A DNA stretch of 64,000 nucleotides, taken from positions 1-64,000 of the forward strand of contig WNNJ02001110.1 in the NCBI GenBank assembly GCA_012934845.2, written 5' to 3'. The stretch comes from Pomphorhynchus laevis. Taxonomy: Eukaryota; Acanthocephala; Palaeacanthocephala; Echinorhynchida; Pomphorhynchidae. Made by a program: the position numbers and the translations under genes. Of the stretch, positions 32,570 through 42,829 are shown piece by piece. Each line of letters opens with the position of its first letter. The first letter of the stretch is position 1. The notes below the pieces were generated by a model. It was not told where the DNA came from. It searched no databases and saw nothing but the letters and a program-made list of their open reading frames with translations.

Positions 32570-35130
32570 CTGCTTCTTTACTCGAATGCGCATAGTATTC
32601 TTTCTAAAATTTACGAATTAAGAGTTTGTGTCCAAGTGCAGAATCCTTTGTTGATTGCAATAACAGAGTCGTGGCTAAAACATGATGTTACCGATGGTGA
32701 TATCGAGTTATCTAATTACTTTTGTTCATCAACCTTTCTGTCTTAGACGACACCCGCCCCACCTCGTTATCGCTGCGTTCCCGTCACACGCTCTTACTCC
32801 ACGTTCCCTATTACTCCAACAACTACAGTCTCCGATCCTTCCTCGTTGCCACCCCACTCGCTTAGAATCAACTCCTTCTCGACGTCCGCCGCGCTCCCTC
32901 CTTTATCACATTTAGACACCTCCTCCGTTCACACCTCGACACACGATTTACATTTTTGTTTTGTTGTGGTCATGTAAGCGTGCGCTGGCACGCATTTACC
33001 ACGTGAAAATAATTCTTTTTTATCGGGCTGGCAGGTGGAATAGAAAGGGAGGTAGAGTAATAATATATGTTCACTTTAGCGCAGTAGTTACACTGCTCGA
33101 CGTAAAATTTGATGATGAAGTTGAATCTTTATGGGTGAGGGTATCGCTCTCAAATCGCCAACCGATTGTCATTGGTATCATTTACTGTTCAGTACTATTC
33201 AGTGTTTCAAGATGGATTATCAATTGGTTCGTATGTGTCTTTCCGGTATATGTTGGCGGAATCCTCTTGTGGTTGGTGTTGAAACGGCATGGCAACAATT
33301 TGAGGCGATACTTTTAGATTTTCTCTTACGCTTCTAGCCTAGGAAAGCTACGAAAGTTCGTTTACATTGTAAACCTTGGTTCGATAGGAAATCCGTCAAG
33401 CCTTCGTGAAATTAACAGTGTTTATTTCATTAAAGTAATCGTTTTACGAATTCAAAACACAATAAACGGCGTAGTTTCGAAGAAATGATGGCACAAGAGG
33501 CTTTTCGTAACCCTGGTCGCTTGTTCAAATATGCGAACTCCAAACATAGAGCAAGACATGTTCGGCGTGTATCGGACAGTGTACATGCCCTCGATAACGA
33601 TTACGACATCGCTAATGTGTTTGGTGAAATTTTGTTTGAACTTATCAAATCCCTCTAACAAACCATCTTTTATCATACCATATAAATTACTCACTGATGT
33701 CGTTAACATGTTTTCTATTAGGGGCGTGCGAAGATAGCTTAAGAACCTAAAATCATCGGCGTCTATCTATCCTGATATATTGCCGCGTATGTACTTAAAA
33801 ATGCTAGCAGATGAAGTCTGTATCTCTTTATATTGGATGTTTATTGCGTCACTGTATTCCGGTCAAATACCCAATCCAGAAATTTACTGTGTATTAACCA
33901 ACACGGTTTTAGAAGTGATAATTCTATGTCACAAATCTGCTAGTTGCGCAGAACTCATAGGCCAATTTAGTTGATGAAGGAGCTTGTGTAAATATCATCT
34001 TCTTTGATTTTTCCAAAGCTTTCGATCACGTACGTAATGACTATCTGATTTCCAAAATGAATGCCTTGACGATTGTTCCCATTCTAATTCGCTGGGTGGC
34101 AAACTTTGTCTTTGGTCGTTCTTATCGAGTTCACGTTAATAACATTTATTCGGGCTGGTATAATACACTTACGTGTACCACGGGGCACATTGCTTGGTCC
34201 ATTGTTATTTTCCATCTACATAAATGATATACCAGGCTTCCTGAGTTCTAAGTCTATATTATATGTAAATGACCTGAAAATCTGGAGAGGCATAAAGTCG
34301 TATTTAGATACAGTGTCTACAGTCAGATATATAAAGTTGTGAATTGGGCCCGAATTAACGGTTTAGCGGTCAATTTTGCCAAATGTTCTTTTTGCGTGTT
34401 TGAGGTCGAAAGAGTACTTGGCCAGCAAAATACTATTTTGTGAAATCGAAAATGTAGACCATGTGAAGAATCTCGGCGTCTGGATTTCCTATGACTTGTC
34501 CACTAAGCGTAATACTGAATATGTTGTGTTAAGGCTTATCGGATGGTAGGTTTCATTAGTCGTACATTTGATTTTCTTAATCCACGATCATTTCGGATTC
34601 TTGCTAACGCATTTATTTTGAGCCATCTGCTATATACATCTCAATGCGTATATCCGAGGACTATACAAGAGTCAGCAAAATTGGAAGGTGTGATCCGTCG
34701 GGCAACAAAGCTTGTTTACTCAATAAGAAATTTCCCACACGAACAAAGACTCAATGCACTGGGCATGAATAGTGTTATCACTCACCGTCATCTACGCGAT
34801 ATGTCTAACATGGACGATTCTTCGCAATCACGACACGTACAACACAAGCTAATGTATGCTAGATCAGGTCAATGGCTGCGCCGTCATTCGTTAGTCCTCA
34901 ATCGACAACGGATTGTACGCTCAAAAACTGTCCAGTTTAATCGAAGGGTCGTGAATCTGTGGAATCAGTTGAACGATACAGCGATTCGTTCAGTACAATG
35001 AAGGAATTTCGGAGGAAAATTTTGTGTAATTAATTTGTTTTTCTTTTTGATGACGCAACTTTGAGCTCCGCTCGTTATGTTGTCTTGTAATAATAAGTTC
35101 GTCTTCAAATATGTAAAATAAATAATAAAA
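32570..35130 (+). mobile_element. LINE-2 copy with a nested LINE-1 3' end
   Basis: It starts in the endonuclease (AITESWLKHDVTDGDIELSN, about 32660-32720), is interrupted by 32738-32999, and resumes with KGGRVIIYVHFSA and QPIVIGIIYC (33045-33190). RT pieces follow: IIFFDFSKAFDHVRNDYLI (about 33990), RVPRGTLLGPLLFSIYIND (about 34170), and LYVNDLKIWRG, where the catalytic ADD is VND. A C-terminal frame of 152 codons (34543-35001) ends the protein (HLLYTSQCVYPRTIQES, FNRRVVNLWNQLND). Many stops and frame changes. It terminates in an aaataaataataaa tail near 35125. Confidence 0.85.
32738..32999 (+). mobile_element. LINE-1 3' end nested in LINE-2
   Basis: cgacacccgccccacctcgt ... gaatcaactccttctcgacg matches (as reverse complement) the LINE-1 3' fragment at 62050-62230. 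It closes with the canonical hairpin gcgtgc-gctg-gcacgc at 32978-32993 and catttaccacg. It splits the LINE-2 endonuclease, so LINE-2 is older than this LINE-1 insertion. Confidence 0.8.
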
Positions 35131-35149
35131 ATCAGGCTAATTCAATAAA

Positions 35150-36430
35150 CTATCCCAATTCAGACAATCCATCCTTCAAGATTATCTGTCTCAATGAGTT
35201 TTTGAATAGATTGACTTTTGTCAGAGTTCCAGTTTTGTGCTACACTGTCTTACACGTCGCTATATTTCCTATTGTGTCTGCGCTTATGTTAGAACGAAAA
35301 AGAATGTCCGCGGGGCTGAGTTAGCCCGCGCACAGAAAGGGGTGGTTTCAAAATATGGTCGAAAGTGTAAAAAATTTTCTTGCTACGACCAAGTCAACAT
35401 TCCTAAACATATCCTCAATTGATAATAAATTGAGACGCCTGAGTCTGTAGTGGTATGGAAGCTTTTCTATACCAAGGACTAATCGAGTTGTTTTTCAGAG
35501 TATGCCAAAGGAAGTCCATTTGGGCCTGTCACTTTCGAAATTGGTAGATTAGTCAATGCTTGTAGCACTTCGTCATTTGAAATATCAATGTGCGATAATA
35601 CGGTATTGAATGAGAAACCGTTATCGGCATTTGATTGATGGACATGTTGGGAAGGTACGGCTTCAATCGAAAAAAATTTTCTGCAAAAATGTTATCTTTG
35701 CTCTTTGAACCCATTTTCGTTTTGCATATAAGAAATTTCGTATCTTTTTGTACAACGATGTAAAACTTGATTTAAAGAAATCCAAGGATTCTTTCCATTC
35801 GCTTGGCAGATGTTATATATAATCCCATTTCTTTTGTTTTTAAAGAGGGTTACGAAATTGCCTCGAGTACGAAATGGTTCGAAGGAAGACTTGCCGCTTC
35901 TAGAGAAGGTAAAAGTTTCGTTTCAGATATTAATTGCCGCTCGTAATTCAGAATCAAACAATTTCGGCTTTCTTTTCTTTTTACGTATACGTATTGGTGT
36001 GAAGTGTTCACATGTTTTGAATAAGATCAACTTCAAGTGGTTCCACAATTTTTAAGCCTCAATTTGTTAGGGATTCGGTCAATTTGTCAAAGATAGAACA
36101 TTTCGCCCACTGTTAAAGTTGGTTTTGAATGAATTGATAAAATGCTGTCGTATATCTTTCATTCAAATACCATAATACACTAATTCGATGTATATGGTAA
36201 CGTGGTCACTATATACAGAAGGTCCAAATTCTAAACGGTTAATTATCGATAGGCTACTTGCCAAACAAATATATTTGACAAGTAAATGTTGTCCTTTTTA
36301 GGTGACGTGAATATTCCCTCTTGTGTAACCAAGCCTTTCAACATATGCGAAAAGATTTCGCCGGATTACATTTTCTTTTGTTTGTGATGAACTCATGCAG
36401 CAAAACCGAGTCAGTTAATCATACTATGTC
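35150..36430 (-). mobile_element. Degraded LINE fragment, endonuclease to RT start
   Basis: Minus strand: GPSVYSDHVTIYIEL (about 36210) fits the SDH motif that ends an APE endonuclease. KVTGPNGLPLAYSEKQL (about 35530) fits the block before RT motif 1 (compare LINE-2 NNSRGCDLLPSVYLRRL). It is heavily broken, and assignment to LINE-2 is tentative. Confidence 0.45.
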
Positions 36431-36559
36431 ATGTATCTTTTTTCTCTAATGATACTTGAGTTTCGCATATCAGTTTATCAATTTTTTTTGTATTTTGTTT
36501 TACTTTAATAAATCAACAAAATAATATATCATGCATTAAAATAAAGAAGATAAACGGAA

Positions 36560-36834
36560 GAAACCGCTATTTTATCTACGTTCTATTTAAAATTGAAATT
36601 TAAAATAAAAATTAATTTTTATGAATTGACTAATAAATTACAGACGATGTATCAGAATAACAATCAGAGCTCATCAGCATAAACTGTTATGTTTTAAGAT
36701 TTCAACCAATGCTCCTCAACCCAACCTAGCAGCGGAGCTAAAGACTTGCTAATGGCATATTTCCTTTGATGAAATTTGATTATCTATTGTATCTACTTCA
36801 TTTTTATTAAAATGAAGTATCTACTTCATTTTTA
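36560..36834. repeat. Interspersed repeat module, copy A
   Basis: gactaataaattacagacga ... tagcagcggagctaaagact ... atttcctttgatgaaa recurs at 41826-41985 (gactaataaataacagacgt ... tagcagcggggccaaataca ... atttcctctgataaaa). A partial copy lies at 41470-41530. Copy A abuts the Penelope-like fragment. Confidence 0.7.
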
Positions 36835-36862
36835 TTAAAATGAAGTATCTACTTCATTTTCA
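36793..36862. repeat. 28-bp tandem repeat, 2.5 copies
   Basis: gtatctacttcatttttatt aaaatgaa is repeated with period 28 and overlaps the 3' end of the Penelope-like frame. Each unit is itself palindromic (cttcattttt/aaaatgaag). Confidence 0.85.
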
Positions 36863-37257
36863 TTTTGATTAAATTTATTCTTTATATTATTGTGTTGATT
36901 TATATATTTTACTATTTTCTGCTTGATGTTATTTTTATAGTAACCTAGTTTAAAATATGCATTTATTAAATTATTTAAATGATTTTGAAGAAAACTAATA
37001 TCGTTACAAGTTGTTGCAATTCTTAAAATTTTATTATTTAATGTATTATATTTTATATTATATGGTATACATGAATGCTCATGCAAAAATATGTTTCTTG
37101 TAAATTTAAATATGTCATCTTTACGATATAAATTAATAGTAGTTTTAGTTAATGTTAATTTAATGTTCATATCTAGATATACACCTTCTTTATCATTAAT
37201 ATTGGTTTTGTTAAGAATGAAGCTACCTGAATAAATGCGTCCCGTTATTGGACGCAT
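36835..37257 (-). mobile_element. Penelope-like reverse transcriptase C-terminal fragment (fossil)
   Basis: An open frame of 140 codons with YLDMNIKLTLTKTTINLYRK, FLHEHSCIPYNIKYNTLNNK and INAYFKLGYYKNNIKQKIV. The pattern (a conserved His, then Y-K, then a Leu-Ala-rich turn, then F-x-x-x-GY) fits the region after RT motif 7 in Penelope-like elements. About 100 bp of the same frame is repeated in diverged form at 37300-37390. Old and broken, no ends identified. A distant RT of another class is possible. Confidence 0.4.
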
Positions 37258-37390
37258 TTATTTTTTTCATTCATACTATTATCTAGTATCCTTTAAATCC
37301 TTATAAATCTAATATCATTACATATTGTTGCAATTCTTAAAATTTCATTATTTAATGTATTATATTTTATATTATATAAAATACAGGAAT

Positions 37391-37774
37391 GCTTTATCAT
37401 CAATATTATTTTACTGATCGTCGTTACTGATCATGATTATTACTATCATTCATATTATTAGTTTTATTAAGAATAAGGCTACCTGAATAAATTTGTTATT
37501 GAATAAGAATTCACGTGGCAAATCAAATAAGCGAACTGAGTTTACGTATTTAATAAAATACGCATTTTTAATAAGTATTTATATATGATTTTATACAAGT
37601 TATATTTACAAAACGATAAAATTTATTATTAAAACTTGAAATAAAAGTCAATTTTTATTTATATTTACTAATATGAATCTACTGAGTATAAATATACTAG
37701 ATTATACTCTTCAATTGAGCTAATATTTCCTCCCACACTACGTTAATTACTATATTTTTAATGAAATTAACTGC
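37391..37774. other. AT-rich repeat-derived DNA
   Basis: aactgagtttacgtatttaataaa (about 37535) is related to aactgagtctacgtatttaatac near 41255, the same interspersed family as the modules at 36560 and 41826. Nothing coding. Confidence 0.5.
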
Positions 37775-37925
37775 ATACTTTCTCTCGAAGTCCGCCGATC
37801 TCCCTCCTTTATTACATTCAAATACCGCCTCCGTACCCACCTTATCAATACATTATTTAGATTTTTGTTTTTTGTTGTTGTGGTCATGTAAGTGTTCGCC
37901 GGCACGCATTTGCCACGTAAAATTA
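37775..37925 (+). mobile_element. LINE-1 3' end fragment
   Basis: gaagtccgccgatctccctc ... tttgttgttgtggtcatgta aligns with the 3' end at 32880-32990. Hairpin 37892-37907 (gtgttc-gccg-gcacgc, one mismatch), then atttgccacg. Only about 150 bp remain. Confidence 0.8.
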
Positions 37926-38040
37926 TTTTATAAATGATTTTTTTTGGGAATAACTTAATAACATCACACAGAGTGCATTGAATTCATTTGTACCGACTGG
38001 ACTCTTCAGGAAGTGAAAGAACCGACTAGACTCTTCGGGG

Positions 38041-38215
38041 TGAAAGACCCCGGGTGGTTCAGTCGCAAGGCGGCGTGTTGGACTGGTTGGAGGGGGCTCA
38101 GATCCCCATGGATTTCAGGCCGTAAATGAAATGGAAGACTGTAGCAGTCCGAAGATAAGCAGTCTGAAGATTAATGAAGAAGATAAACTTATTTATGTCT
38201 GACTGATTTATGTTT
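38041..38215 (+). mobile_element. tRNA-derived SINE
   Basis: An A-box-like tggttcagtcgcaagg at 38054-38069 and a B-box-like ggctcagatcc at 38095-38105 are spaced as in a tRNA (internal RNA polymerase III promoter). A tRNA-unrelated body follows (gaagactgtagcagtccgaa, then gcagtctgaag, an internal near-repeat). The cloverleaf is imperfect, so it is not a working tRNA. The 3' end lies near the at-rich sequence at 38200-38230. Confidence 0.6.
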
Positions 38216-39013
38216 GTATTAATAAAATCTTATTATTTAAAAAATAGAATATTACGTTCTAGAAAATCACGTACTTTATTATTTATTACCTATATCATTA
38301 CCATATATTGGTATTGTGATAAAACCAATATATGGCATTATTCATGAATTATCCTTGATAAATATTTTGTTAATGTAAAATATATTGTAACCTTTTAAAG
38401 CGCTCGTCTAATATTTTATATAAAGACATCCTAATATGTCTGCATACACCATCAACATAATACACTTATCTTTATATGGCTATATTGTAAAAGTCAGAAA
38501 ATATTAGTGGATATTGATGTACCTGACAGTATAAGGACTTCTTCAATCAACATTGTAAATTTTTAAATCAACGTAGTAATTAAAGACGACATTCCGTTTA
38601 TAATTTCACATCTTTTATTTCTTAGAAATCCTTGTCAATGGGAAATTATGAAATAAAAAATTGTCACTAAGTTGGGATGCCTACGGGCAGAAAGGAAAAG
38701 CCCAAATAGTATAAAATAGTAAATCGATAAATAGTATAAATAAATAGTATAATTTATAATACATTATAATATGTAATATTATAAAATTATAATTTATAAT
38801 ATATTATTAAAATATAAAATAATACACTTTCTTAGTAAATAATACACTTTGTTAAAGAAAATAAATAATTTACATGTAATTAATTTATTGTTTGCTTTGA
38901 GGAAAGGTGACCTATACTTGAGTTACTTAATGATTTTATTTTCCGTGAAACTGCTATGATGCATTCCCGTGTTACAATAATTTGAATATAAATTAACAAC
39001 AGTTTAGCAAAAA
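38216..39013. other. AT-rich spacer
   Basis: No gene. Ta-rich stretch 38740-38830. Nothing else supported. Confidence 0.4.
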
Positions 39014-39042
39014 AAACTAGGCAATGGAACATTGCCTAGTTT
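39014..39042. repeat. Perfect 13-bp palindrome with GAA loop
   Basis: aaactaggcaatg, loop gaa, cattgcctagttt. All 13 pairs match. Confidence 0.85.
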
Positions 39043-39679
39043 ATTAATTTAAAAAATAAACTAATATATTAATTAGCAATTAATATATTAATTGTAAATT
39101 AATATATTAATTATTAATTAATAAACTAATTTATTAATTTAAACTAATAAACATTATTAGTTTTGTTAATAATTAATTGTATTAACTGAAGAAAGGAAAA
39201 GTCCAAATAGAATAAATCAATACAGATACATATGTATAATTGCTTGTACAGTCGTTTCATGTTCACCACTTTCAGAGTAGTAAATATGAAAGAATAAAGA
39301 TTGAAGGTATGCGATTAAGATCACATAGACCTTAATGCATTTATAATTTTTCAATAGTAAAAAGAGTCTTTATTTGTATTAAGACGAGAATAAATAACTG
39401 AAGGGAGACATGTAATGTTTCCAAAAATAACTGCTTAGGAAAACTAAAACGGACACTTATTTATACATACAGTTTAAGATTATGATTCGTCAAACCGGCA
39501 TCAACATTTTTCAGTTGCAATGATACTTTAATTAAAAAAAATTACTACTTGAAAAATTCTTAATTCTAATACTCTAACTAAAACAAAAATTTTAACAGCT
39601 TAAACACACATTCAGAGGATGCTAAACTTTTTCTCCTGATAAACTAGTTAACAAATTCTTGATTACTAACTACTTACAA
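39043..39679. other. AT-rich spacer
   Basis: Runs of attaatatattaatt words at 39055-39180. No gene or element supported. Confidence 0.35.
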
Positions 39680-40590
39680 TTTTCCTGTCAGTTCTGCTCG
39701 CTACTTACAACTAACGCGAACTACTTACAACTAACGACTTGCAGACTAACGGAGTTTAAACATTCTTGATTATAACTAACTAATTAACATTTTATTATGG
39801 CAAAGAGAAAGCTAACTAAAAATGTCGGCCAGCAACTCAAGTCCGTCAAGAAAACTTACATCGAAAAACAAATTGGATGCGACAACAAGAACTGCAATGT
39901 TTGGACTCACGTTGCCATTCCTTTCACTGACGAGGACAACGTTTCAGGACGGTCATGCTTTATTAGCTTACCTAGGAAGGTAAACTAATGAAGCATTACC
40001 ACTCAAACGGTGGAGAGGTTCTGGAGGCTAACGAAACAGAGTCAACTCTCAGTCGACTCAGACCGCTGCTATACATAGACCATCAACAAACGACAAAATA
40101 TCTTCCAAGCTATCGTCGTCATCCGTATGCGTACTAACTCCTTCGCCATCTATGAATCCCGTTCTTGAAACTTCTCACACACACTCCTAGTTTAACTACG
40201 GATAAAACTTCCCTTATCATCTTCCTTAGGAATGCAAACAGTAAAAGCCTTAATCTCGTACCTCATTTTTCCTATTCATCCCCACATCTAAATACATATC
40301 ATACTTCTTTCTTCTCTTCACATCTACCTCCACCGTATCACTTCTCAATAATTTACATCTTTCCGTCAAAATCATATCCAGTAACATCTCCGTTCAACCG
40401 ATTCAACAATCCACTCCTGTCACACATGCTCCAACCGTATCACCTCTCAATAATTTACATCCTTCCGTCAAAATCATATCCAGTAACATCTCCGATCAAC
40501 CGATTTGACACTCCACTCCTGTCACACATGCTCCAAACTATCTTCAATCTTCACTTAGCACCCACGCGACCTTCACTCAGCCACAAGGTC
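39680..40590 (+). mobile_element. LINE-1 5' end fragment: leader and broken ORF1
   Basis: The leader shows ttcctgtcagttctgctcgc once (39681-39700), the reverse complement of the unit that is amplified at 30903-31120. ORF1 opens at 39797 (MAKRKLTKNVGQQLKS) with the same finger, IGCDNKNCNVWTHVAIPF, then breaks. The Ser/Pro-rich middle carries the ORF1 internal repeat as two direct copies about 100 bp apart (caataatttacatctttccg at about 40345 and caataatttacatccttccg at about 40447). It ends near 40590 without the RNA-binding domain. Confidence 0.8.
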
Positions 40591-41825
40591 GCGTTGTCGA
40601 AAGACGCAGGGGCACCCGATGATAAAGCGGGTTCACTCTTTATTATTAAACATTTAGGTTCCAAATCTATTCATAGCATGGCACACTTTTGATATTTTTA
40701 AATTTTTGTAGAACACTAATGACAAAAAGATGAATATTTTCTACCTCCATTTACATTTTTTATTCAAAATATTGATACTTTTACATTTGTTTCCTCGCCG
40801 CACACTGTGTCGCGGCACTTGGTTGATTCTAAATCGTGTGAGTGGAAGAAACGTATGTATCCAATTTTGCGGGTGAATTATTGTCTATGCACCCGTACTG
40901 AACGTACGGATGCATAAAGAATCGTTTATACGCATACTGCCCATACTCAGTGAAGAAGCCAAATTTAAAAACCACCATTTTGAGACTTCGACCAACGAAA
41001 GCAGGTAACAATTGTTAGCTTAAAGCTTTGTTTATAGATTCAACATCTTTATCATTGAACGAAAGCATTCTTATCTAAGAGCGCGTTTGTTCAATAACAC
41101 ATAAATGTCATTATAATGTGTTATAATCATGTAGTGCCATGTTTGTCATTTTTTAATTCGACTTTGTCATGTTGGAAGAATGAACAATTTGGAACCCTAA
41201 AGTTTAACAAAAAACAAATTTGTCTCTATGGAAGAAGGTAATAATTAAATCAGCTAACTGAGTCTACGTATTTAATACAATTATAAATTAAACAAAACAT
41301 AATAATGCCAAATCAAAAAGTAATAACTAAATAATAAAATTAATAATTGTTTTTAGATTTTCTATAATTTAAATCAAGTTAAAATAAAAAATTGAAATTT
41401 AAAATAAAAGTCATTTAAAAAATTATAATTCATTTATAAAATTTTAAATAATAGTAAGTTTGCTATGAGTTGACTAATAATTAGCAGACGATGTATAAGA
41501 ATAAAGATTAGAGGTCATCATGAAGAAAAATTTTTAAATTGAAATACTTAACAAAACCAATGAGCAAGGGTATTCGAGTCTAGCAATAACTAGACACGGT
41601 ATTTAAGTTTGGATAAAAATATAAAAATTTACAAATATGTAGATTTTAAAAATATCGTATTTTTTGTTTGATTTTGTTTATAACCCAGATTTAACCATTT
41701 CAAAGTATAAATTGAATTATATAATTATAATAAAATTATGTATTCGAATAAAGAATCAAGTTAAATAAAAAATTTAAATCAAGTTAAAATAAAAAATTGA
41801 AATTTAAAATAAACGTCATTTTTAT
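40591..41825. other. Unassigned DNA with partial repeat modules
   Basis: A less AT-rich block at 40790-41020 has an open minus-strand frame of 60 codons that I do not recognise. 41380-41530 resembles the 41750-41890 sequence (aaattgaaatttaaaataaa, gactaataa...agacgatgta). Confidence 0.35.
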
Positions 41826-42010
41826 GAATTGACTAATAAATAACAGACGTTGTATCAGAATAATAATTAGAGGTCATCAGGAGGAACTGCTATGCTATCA
41901 GGTTTCGGCCCCTAACTTCTCTACCCAACTTAGCAGCGGGGCCAAATACATGCTAATGATGTATTTCCTCTGATAAAACTATCTAGTATCTTATTATAAT
42001 ACAAAGTATA
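41826..42010. repeat. Interspersed repeat module, copy B
   Basis: Matches 36626-36785 over several blocks (see copy A). It ends at ctatctagtatctt, which resembles ctattatctagtatcc at 37278. Confidence 0.7.
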
Positions 42011-42086
42011 TTATTTATTATTCATCCATAAAAATTTGCCACTTAAGAGTTTAAATTTATTCTTTATATTAGTCTTGATTTCTAAT

Positions 42087-42728
42087 ATTCGCAATTCGAA
42101 TCCACAACACTCAGATTTTTTATTCCGTTCTTATTAGTTACCGCCCACATCAATTATAGAACACTTGAATTGTGTAATTGGGTATATAGCCAAATATAAA
42201 CCAGCGTTTCGGCGACACGAACATCAGCAGAAACAGTAACAGGACCGAAACACGAAATATAGGCGTGGACTCACTGCTGATGAGGTCCACCCACGCTGAT
42301 TGTAGTGTACAGTGATGCTGATAGGATTCAAACAACCACACGAGAATAATACCAAACTGACCAATGAAGAATAGCGGCTCGTGTAAGCAATATTCACAAT
42401 AGTAAAAAGACAGCTTAGGATTTACTGTTCAGTGAACATTTCGTATAAGAACGGAATGAAAAAATCGGTGTGTGGTGGATTCGAATTGCGAATATTATTT
42501 ACCGCCCACATCAAATATAGAACACTTGAATTGTGTAATTGGGTATATAGCCAAATATAAACCAGCGTTTCGGCGACACGAAGTTCAGCAGAAACAGTAA
42601 CAGGACCGAAACACGAAATATAGGCGTGGACTCACTGCTGATGATGTCCACCCACGCTGATTGTAGTGTACAGTGATGCTGATAGGATTCAAACAACCAC
42701 ACGATGATAATACCAAACCGACCAATGA
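42087..42728. mobile_element. Composite foldback element with duplicated module
   Basis: Outer inverted repeats of about 50 bp: left aatattcgcaattcgaatcc ... ttccgttctta (about 42087-42134), right taagaacggaatgaaaaaat ... cgaattgcgaatatt (about 42446-42497). Between them lies a module of about 220 bp starting ttaccgcccacatcaa (about 42138-42362). A second copy of that module, more than 97% alike by eye, follows directly outside the right inverted repeat (42500-42728). The module carries internal foldback words (gcgtggactcactgctgatg). No transposase. Confidence 0.75.
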
Positions 42729-42829
42729 AGAATTAAAATATGATAATTTAAAATATTTTAAATAATTAAAGTGACATTATTATAACGAAATATATTCATA
42801 AATATATTACCGAGTTAGCTAGAGTACCT

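Noticed and set aside
38041-38115. Functional tRNA gene
   Set aside because: A and B boxes are present but the acceptor and anticodon stems do not pair properly. Better explained as a SINE head.
42135-42728. Hammerhead-ribozyme-like words (cgaaa and ctgatgag with complementary flanks) in the MITEs
   Set aside because: The order would need a type II permutation. Only the stem II-like pairing holds; the required stem III closing U and a cleavable H, and stem I, are missing in all three copies I tried.
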